From Saccharopolyspora sp. NFXS83 (GTDB taxonomy: Bacteria; Actinomycetota; Actinomycetes; Mycobacteriales; Pseudonocardiaceae), in NCBI RefSeq assembly GCF_026241095.1, contig NZ_JAPFGB010000007.1, positions 124,001-188,000 on the forward strand: a stretch of 64,000 nucleotides of DNA. Direction: 5' to 3'. Both the position numbers and the translations under genes were made by a program. The stretch's first letter is position 1. Each line of letters starts with the position of its first letter. Shown here in pieces: positions 46,701-55,700 of the stretch. The notes below the pieces were generated by a model that worked only from the letters and a program-made list of their open reading frames with translations, did not search any database and had not been told where the DNA came from.

Positions 46701-49700
46701 GGTGGTGGTGCTGTTGCCGTAAGCGGCCAGCAACCGGTGCCACGCGTACTGCAGGACGGCGTTGAACGTGACCCCACCGCTCGCCGCCGCGCCACGCGCC
46801 TTCCGGACCAGGTTCGCGGCGAGCACCTGCGTCTCCTGGCGCTGGTCCTCGACCTGCGAGCGAGTGCCGAGGTCCACGTGCCGCTGCTCCGGTCGCAGCA
46901 GGCCGCCGAGATCGCACGGTTCTTCCGCGCCTCGCACCTGTTCGCGCCAATACGCGTCGTGCGTCCCGACCGCCCGGCTCAGGTGCCGATGGCCGGCAGG
47001 CGCGTGGTCGGTCGGCCGTGGCACCGGCGTGCCGTCGCGCAATGCCCGGTAGGCGGCGTGCACGGCGTCGACCAGGAGCGGACTGCTCCACCCGTCGAGG
47101 ATCGCGTGGTGGGTGTTGAGCAGGCAGGTGCACCGCCCGTCCGAGAACCGGAACAGCCGCACCCGGAACAAGCCCGGGGTGCCGAGGTCGTACGGGACGG
47201 CCCGGTCTTCGGCGAGCAGTTCGTCGAACGCCCGCTGCGGATCGGGGTGCCCGGTGAGGTCGTGGTACCGCCAGTCCACCTCAGCGTGGCCGGCCACCAC
47301 CTGCACCGGCTGGTGGTGCCAATCGAAGTAGGTGCGCAGCGCGCCGAACGAACGCTGCGCGGCTTCCCACGCCCGGCGCAGCAGGTCCGGGTCCAGGTCC
47401 GCGTGGTAGTCCCACACCGCCTGCACCCGGTAGGCGTCGTCGACATCGCCGTGGCGCATCGCGTGCGCCAGCAGCCCCTGCTGGAGCCCGGTGGCGGGCA
47501 GCACGTCGTCGAGCTCCCGTTCGTCCTGCAACCGATCCAGCTGCGACTGGGGCAGGACGCCGTCCACGTCGCTGCCGGTGAGGTAGGCGCGCGGCCGATC
47601 GGCGACGGCGGCGACCAGGTCGGTGAGCCGCCGTTCGAAAGCCCGGGCCAGCTGCGCGCTCTCGGCGTCCGGCAGCCGGGTGCCCAGGCGGAACCGCAAC
47701 CGCCCCCCGACGACCAGGCCGGCCAGGTTCACCGCGTACGGCAGCGCGTTGTCCGGGTGCATCGCCTGCCCGGCGGGTTCGTCGGTGATCCGCCAGTGCT
47801 CGCCTGCGCCGTCGTCGACTTGGCCGAGGTAGTTGAAGCACACCGGCGGCAGCGGGCGCTCGTAGCCGACCGCCGGCCCGTAGTCGACACCGTTGCCCGG
47901 CACGGAGCGCAACGACTCCTTGACGTCGATCAGCGTGTCCACCTCCGCGTTCGCGGTGCGCAGCGCGAAGGGGTGCAGCGAAGTGAACCAGCCGACGGTG
48001 CGGGTGATGTCGAGGTCGTCGGCGAGGTCTTCGCGGCCGTGTCCTTCCAGCACCACACCGTGCTCGGTCGCACCGGTCAGCTCGGTCAGCGCCGGCGCGA
48101 ACGCGGCCAGCAGCAGCTCGTGCACGCCGGTGCGCAGGAAGCGCGGGCAGTCGTGCAGGACGCGACGGGTCAGCTCGCGATCGAACTCCAGCTCCAGCTC
48201 GACCGGTTCGCGTGCGGGGCGCAGCGCTTCCGGCACCGGAACGGCCACGCCGTCCCAATAGGACAGTTGAGATTCCTGCGCGTCGGACCGTTCGGCCAGC
48301 GCTCGCGCCCACTGCCGGGTGCTGGTGGGTTTCGGACCGAAGTCCTCGCCCGCGTAGGCCGCGCGGAGGTCGTCGAGGAGGATGCGCCAGCTCACCGCGT
48401 CCACCGCGATGTGGTGCACCGCCAGGAAGAGCCGGTGTCCGCCATCGGCGTACCCGCGCAGGCGCCCGACGGCCAGCAGCGGACCTCGGGTCAAGTCGAA
48501 GCCGGATTGCCAGGCGGTGAGCACCTCGTCCAAAGCTCGCCGGAACCCGTCCGTCCCTTCGGCACCGGGCAGGGTGCGCACGTCGAGTTCGCGGATCGCC
48601 GGGACCACCACGTCCCCGTCGTAGCGGTAGCCGTCCGCCGATTCCCGCATCCGCAAGGCGTCGTGCCTGCCGAGCACGGCCGCCACCGCGTCGCGCAGCG
48701 CACCCTCGTCCAAGTCCGGCGTCCTGATCAGGAAGGACTGGTTCCAGTGGTGCGGGGCGGTGAAGCCCTGCGCGGCGAACCACGAGTGGGCGGGCAGCGG
48801 CGGGACTCCGCCGTCGAGCACGCCCTGCTCCGCCCGGACCTCGCGCCGCACGGCGGCGCCCGGGAGGACCTGCTCGCAGAAGCTCTCGATCGTGCGGTGC
48901 GCGAACACCTCGCGCACGCCCACCGAAATCCCCAGTTCGCGGCGCAACCGGCTCGTCATGCGGATGGCGACGATGCTGTCCACCCCGGCCCGCAGCAGAT
49001 CGTCGCGGATGCCGAGCCCCGCGGCCGGCACACCCAGCACTTCGGCCCACACGTCACGCAAGCGGGTCTGCGCGGCGGTGCGCGGCGCGACGTGCGCGGA
49101 CGTGGCGGGCACCTCCGGTTCGGGCAGGGCCGACCGGTCCAGCTTGCCGTTCGCGCTCAACGGCGGTTCGACCAAGCGCAGCAGCTGTTCGGGCACCATG
49201 TACTCCGGCAGCCGTTCCGCGAGCAGCGCGCGCAGTTCGGCGGTGTCCAGCTGCTCAGGCGCGAGGTAGTAGCCGATGAGGGCCTGCACCCCGCCGGTGC
49301 CCCGGACCACCGCGACGGCCTGGTCGATGCGCGGATGCCGGGCGAGGGCGCTTTCGACCTCGCCCAGTTCCACGCGGTAGCCGTTGAGCTTCACCTGGAA
49401 ATCGGTGCGCCCCAAGAACTCCATCCACCCCGAACGCGACCACCGTCCGAGGTCGCCCGTCCGGTACAGCCTGCCCAGAGCCGGGTGCTCCACGTACCGA
49501 GCCGCGGACAACTCGGGATCACGCCAATACCCCAGCGCCACGCCCGCCCCACCGATGTGGATCTCACCGGGCACGCCGACCGGGGCGGGGTCGCCCGCCG
49601 CGGTGAGCACGTGCATGCGCTGACCTGGCATGGCCACGCCGTAGGGGATGCTGGTCCACTCCGGATCGACCGCGCCGATCTCGAACCAGACCGACCAGAT

Positions 49701-52700
49701 GCTGCCCTCGGTGGCCCCGCCCAAGCTCACGACCTCCGACTCCGGGCGCAGGGCGCGGATGCGGTCCGGCAAGCTCGTGGGAATCCAGTCGCCGCTCAGC
49801 AGCACCAGGCGCAGCGGTTCGAGCGGCTCCGCCTCGTCCACCAGCAGGCCGGCCAGTTGCGGCACGGTGTTCCACACCGTCACCTGGTGCCGCCGAACCA
49901 GCTCGGCCCAGTGCGCCGGGTCCTTCGAACGCCGCTGATCGGGGAACACGATGGCGCCGCCCGCGGCGAGCAACCCGAACAGGTCGTAGACCGACAGGTC
50001 GAAGCTCAGCTCCGAGACCGCGAGCACCCGGTCGCCCGTCCCGGCGCCGAACCGCTCGTTGACGGCCAGCACCGTGTTGAGCGCGCCGCGATGGGAGATC
50101 GTGACTCCCTTCGGACGCCCGGTCGAACCGGACGTGAAGATCACGTACGCGACGTCGTCCGGGGCGACCGCCGGCAGCACGACGTCCACCGGCTCCGCGG
50201 CCAGCGCGTCCTCGACGACGATCAGTTCGAAAGCGGCGAGGCCGTCGCGGACCTCGGCGCGCTCGTGCTCGGCGCGGGAGATCAACACCGTGGTCGCCCC
50301 GGCCTGCTCCAACACTTCGACCAAGCGCGCGACCGGCCAATCCACGTGCAGCGGCAGGTAACCCGCACCGGACTTCATGACCGCGGTGGTCGCCACGACC
50401 TGGTCGTAGCCCTTCTCCGCGAGCACCGCGATCAGCGGCGACGAGCGCCCTGCCAGCAGCCGTGCGACGTGGTCGCCGTCCCGCACCAGCTGGCGGTGCG
50501 TGTGGCTGCGTCCGGTGCCCGCGTCGACGACCGCCACCGCGTCCCAGAGGTCTTCCGCCTCGCACCGCGCGCGGTGCGCGCCGAACAAGGTGCCGTCCGC
50601 CGCTTCCCGCTCGGCGTCGTTCGCGTCCGCGATCAGGGCGAGGTCGGCCTCCGGCGTGTAGGACTCCCTGGGCAGGGTCCACTCCCCACCGGCGAGCTGC
50701 TCGATCAAGCTGACGAACAGCATGTTGAAGTGCTCGATGTCGGCGCGGTGGAACAGCTGCTCGACGTAGAGCCACTTCGCGGCGAACCCGTCGGCGGTCC
50801 GCACCGCCTGCAGGTCGATCCACGCCTGCGAAGTCTGCGCCTCCCAGTACCTGCGGCTGCGATCCTCGTCGTCGCTCAGGTGTGCGGCGCCCTCGAAATC
50901 GCGGGTGTCGCCGCCCACCGCACCCGTGAACACGATCGGCGAGACCGCCTTGGCGGTGTCCGATCCGTGCATCCGGGCGAAGTCGCGCTGCACCTGCACA
51001 CCCGAGTAGAGGGCGTGCGAGACGTCCTCCCACAGCACGTCGTGGGTGCGGCGGGCGAGCAGTTCGGCGTCCCGGGGCTCGTCGACGAAGTGGTGCAGCA
51101 CCGTGGAGGTGAAGTTGCCCAGGACGTTCCCGACGTCGGGCAGCACCGGCAAGCGGCGTGCGACGGTGACCGTGATCGGGAACTCGGTCGTCCCGGAGAA
51201 GTGCGCGAGGACGCTGCCGAACAGCGCGAGCAGCACGGACGACGGTGACAGGCCGCGGTTCGAGGCCTGCTCCGCGAACCGGTCCCACACCTCGGCGTCG
51301 ATGTGCTCGGTGTGCTCGGCGAACCGCGGGTGCACCACCGCTTCCGGTGGTGTCCGGAACGGCAGCTCGCAACGGGCGGGCATCTCGGCCAGCCGCTGCT
51401 GCCAGTACGAGCGGTCGTCGGCGTACCACTGGGAGGAACGCAGCAGCTCGACGTGGTCCTGGTAGTCCTTGAAGCTCGCTGCGGGAAGCGCGGCCGGCGC
51501 CTGCTCGTCCCGGTAGAGCGCGTCGAGCCGCCGCAGCAGCGCGAGCCTGCTGCGCACGTCCACGGTGATGAGGTCGAAACCGGTATGCAGCACGCACCGG
51601 TCGGGAAGCCTGCTCACCTCGAAGGCGAACAGCGGGAACCGCTCCGGGTCGTGCACCTCGTGCGACATCCGGTCGCGCACGTCGGCCAGCAGGTCCTCGT
51701 CGGCGGCGGCGAACTCGTGCACCCGCAGCGCGTAGTGCGGCACCTCCGCGACGGGCAGCACCCGCTGGGACAACTCCTCCAGCGAGAACACCGTGCGCAG
51801 CACGTCGCACTCGGCGACGAGCCGGTTGATCGCGGCTTCGAGCCGCTCGGTGTCGAGATGCGGGTAGACGTGCTCGGTGTACACGTGGTTGGCGACGTTG
51901 CCGATCTCGTAACCGCCGAGGCGACCCACGAGGTACGCCTGCTGGAGGTCGGTCATGGCGAACCAGCCGCCCGGGTTCGCGCCGATCGCCGCGGGCAGCT
52001 CGCGCAGACCGGCTTCGCCGCGCACCGCGCCGAAGTCGCTCGGCGTGTAGCGGACCGCCTCGCGAGTCCGGCAGTGCTGGACGACGTCGGTCAGCGCCCG
52101 CACCACCGCGTCCCGCAACCGTTCGGTCGCCTCCGGCCCGATCCCGCTGTCGAGCCGAATCCGCAGTCGGCCGTCCGCGAGTTCGGCGAGCGCTGCCAAC
52201 GCGGCGCCGGGGGCGACTCCACCGGGCATCGCCACGCCGGTCTCGCCTGGCACGATCCGCCAATCCCCGGTGCCCTCGTCGACGTTCCCGAGGAAGTTGA
52301 ACCACACCGCTGGCAGGTCCCGGTAGCCGAACAGCGGGCCGTAGGACAGGCCGCGAGCGGGAATCGCGCGCAGCTCCTCCTTCACCGCCCGCACCGAGTC
52401 GCCCAGGTCCCCGCGGCACTGCAGCCGCGCCGGGAAGAAGGTGGTGAACCAGCCGAGGGTTCGGGTCACGTCGAGCCCGGCCGCGAAGTCCTCCCGCCCG
52501 TGCCCCTCCACCAGCACGTCGTGCCCGTCCTGCCCGGTGACCTCGCCGAGCGCCCGGCCCAGCGCGGTCAGCAGCAGTTCTTCGGTCGTGGTCCGGTAAG
52601 CGTGGTGGCAGTCGTCGAGCAGCAGAGCGGTTTCCGCCGCACCGAGCAGCACTTCCGCGCTCACCGGCGGCTGCGCGCCGTCGAGCGGGAATGCGGTGTC

Positions 52701-55700
52701 GAGCCGCGGCCGGGACTCCCAGAACTCCCGGTCGGCCTCGAAGTCGTGTTCGGCGACCGCACGCGTCCACTGTCGGTAGCTGGTGCCCTTGGCGCCCAGC
52801 TGCCGCCCTTCGCACAACGACCGCAGGTCCTCGGCCAGGACCCGCTGGCTCACGCCGTCCACGATCAGGTGATGCAGTGCGAAGAACACCCTGGCGCTGC
52901 CGTCGGCGAAGCCGTGCAGGTAGCCGAACGCGTGCAGCGGGCCGCAGGTGAGGTCGAACCCGCGCTGCCAAGCCGTGAGCGCGGCGCGCAGCGACCGGGA
53001 GAATTCCGGTGTGCCCTCCGCACCGGGCAGGTTGCGCACGTCGAGCACGTGCAGTCCGGTGTGGACCGGGTCAGCGGTGTAACGCTGCGCACCGTCCGCC
53101 CCGATGCGCAGCCGGAACGCGTCGTGGTGGGCGACCAGCTCGCGCAACGCGGCGTCCAACGCGGACGGCCGCAGTTCCGGGACGCGCACCTGGAACGCCT
53201 GGTTCCAGTGGTGCGGCCGGTCCAGCGGCAGGCCGAGGAACCACGATTGGACCGGCAGCAGGTCAGCGGGGCCTTCCAGCAGGCCCTGCTCGGTGCTGGT
53301 CACCAGCTCGGCCGCGGACCGTTCGGCGAAACCGTCGAGGCACTCGCGCAGCCGTTCCACCGTGCGGTGCGAGAAGACCTCGCGAACGGTGATCGGCACT
53401 CCGAAGTCCTGGCGGAGCCGTCCGGTGAGCCGGATCGCGACGAGGCTGTCCATTCCGTGCCGGGACAAGTCCGCGCGAACGCTGAGCTCCCCCGGCTCCA
53501 AGCCGAGCACGACCGCGCACAGCTCCCGCAGACTCTTCTCGGTCTCGTCCCTGGGCTCGGCGAACTCCGACACCCGCGGTGCGCGCGGTTCGGGCAGCGC
53601 GGCGCGGTCGAGCTTGCCGTTGGCCGTCACCGGGATCGCGTCCAACCGCACCAGCGCGGCGGGCACCGCGTGCTCCGGCAAGGCGCCGCGCAGCAAGGAT
53701 TCCAGCTCGTCGTCGAGCGCCCGATCCGCCGCGTAGTACCCCACCAGCTGCTCGTCGCGAACGACGGCCGTCCCGCGGCGGACCTCGGGGTGGCGTTCCA
53801 GGCCCGCCTCGATCTCGCCGAGCTCGATGCGGAAACCCCTGACCTTCACCTGGGAATCGGCGCGTCCCACGAAGACGACGTCACCGTCGGGCAAGCGCTG
53901 CACCAGGTCACCCGTGCGGTAGAGCCGCTCCCCTGGGACAGCCGGGTCCGTGATGAACCGTTCGCCGGTCAGCTCCGGCAGGTTCAGGTAACCCCGAGCG
54001 AGGCCCACCCCGCCGAGGTGCAGTTCGCCGACCGCGTGAGCGGGCAGCGGCACGCCTGCGCCGGTGAGCACGTGCACCCGCATGTTGTCGATCGGCTTGC
54101 CCAGCCGCACCTGCCCCAACCGGTGATCGGAGCAGTCGTGGTGCAGGACGTCGATGGACGCCTCGGTGGGGCCGTACAAGTTGTGCACCTGCACGTCCGG
54201 CAGCAGCGCGTGCACCTCGCGCACCTGGGAGAGCTTGAGCTCCTCCCCGCTGCAGAACAGCAAGCGCAATCCGCGCAGCGCCGCCGGATCAGGGCCGCCG
54301 GGTGAGCGCAGCGAGTCGGTGAACGCGGCGAGCATGGACGGCACGAAGTGCACGACCGTGACGCGCTCGCGATCGATCAGCCCCACCAGGTGCTCGGGGT
54401 CCTTGTGCCCGCCGGGGTCGGCGAACACGACCGCCGCGCCGAACCAGTTGGCCCACAACAACTCCCACACCGACACGTCGAAGGAGTACGGCGTCTTCTG
54501 CAGCACGCGGTCGTCGGGGCTCAGCGGGAAGCGCCGGTTCATCCACCGGATCCGGTTCACCAGGCCCCGGTGCTCGCAGAGCACGCCCTTCGGCCGGCCG
54601 GTGGTGCCCGAGGTGTAGATGGCGTAGGCCAAGTCCTCCCCGCGAACGGCGAGCCCGAGGGCGGTGGTGGGCTGGTCCTTCCCGAGCGCGGGGTCGTCGA
54701 CGGCGACCGCGGGCACCTCGCGGTCCCACTCGGCGGCTCGCACCCGGTCGGTGAGCACGACCGGCGTCGCGGTGTCGCCGAGGACGAACCGGATCCGCTC
54801 CTCCGGCCACTCGGGGTCGACCGGTACGTAGGCGCATCCCGCCTTCAGCACGGCCAGCACCGCCACCACGAGGTGTTCACCGCGGTCCAGCAGCAGGCAC
54901 ACCAGGCTCCCCTCGCCCACAGCGCGCTCGCCGCGCAGCGCGTGCGCGACGCGGTTGGCCCGTTCGTCCAGCTCGCGGTAGGTCAGGCTCCGTTCCTGGT
55001 GCACCACGGCGATCAAGTCGGGGGTGCGCCGGGCCTGCGCTTCGAAGAGGGCCACCGCGGTGTCCGGGCCCCCGTGGTCGACGGCGGTCGCGTTGCCGGC
55101 TTCCAAGGACCGCAAGCGATCCGGTCCCACGAGGCCCAACGACGACATCGGTTCGTCCACATCGGACTCTACGGCGGCCCCGAGGCAGACCAGGTACGAG
55201 TCGAGGACCTCCGCCACGAGGTCCGGTTCGTAGCGCGCCACCGCGCACGTGGCGGTCAACGACGTGTCGTCGCCCTGGTCCTTCGCAATGATCGAGATGC
55301 CGAACTTCTCCGCCACGTCCGAATACGGCAGCACGTGGTGTTCGGTGCCCGATTTCTCCGGAGCCGCGCGGAAGTTGTGGTAGGTGAACAGCACCCGGAC
55401 CAACTCGGCCAGGTCCGCGGCACCACCGGGCAGGTCGTCGGTGAGCATGTCCAGGTTGAGCTGCTGGTGCTCGTTGAGCCAGAGCACCTGCTCGTGCACC
55501 CGGCGCGCGTTGCCCTGGAACGACTCGTCCGGGCGGTGCTCGGCGATCAGCGGGAGGGTGGTGATGAACGGGCCGACGGCGGAGTCGAACCCGGCTGGGC
55601 GGTTGCCGACGGTCGTGGCGACCGCGAAACCGGAACGACCGCCGGAGAACTCGGTGAGCACGTGGTGCAGCGCGGTGAACAGCACCGCGTAGGGGCTGAT

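Noticed and set aside
43143-51248. Very long plus-strand open frame opposite the hybrid NRPS-PKS
   Set aside because: The minus strand carries unmistakable C, A, PCP, E, Cy and PKS motifs here; the plus-strand translation is His/Arg/Gln-rich without domains and is a GC-codon shadow.
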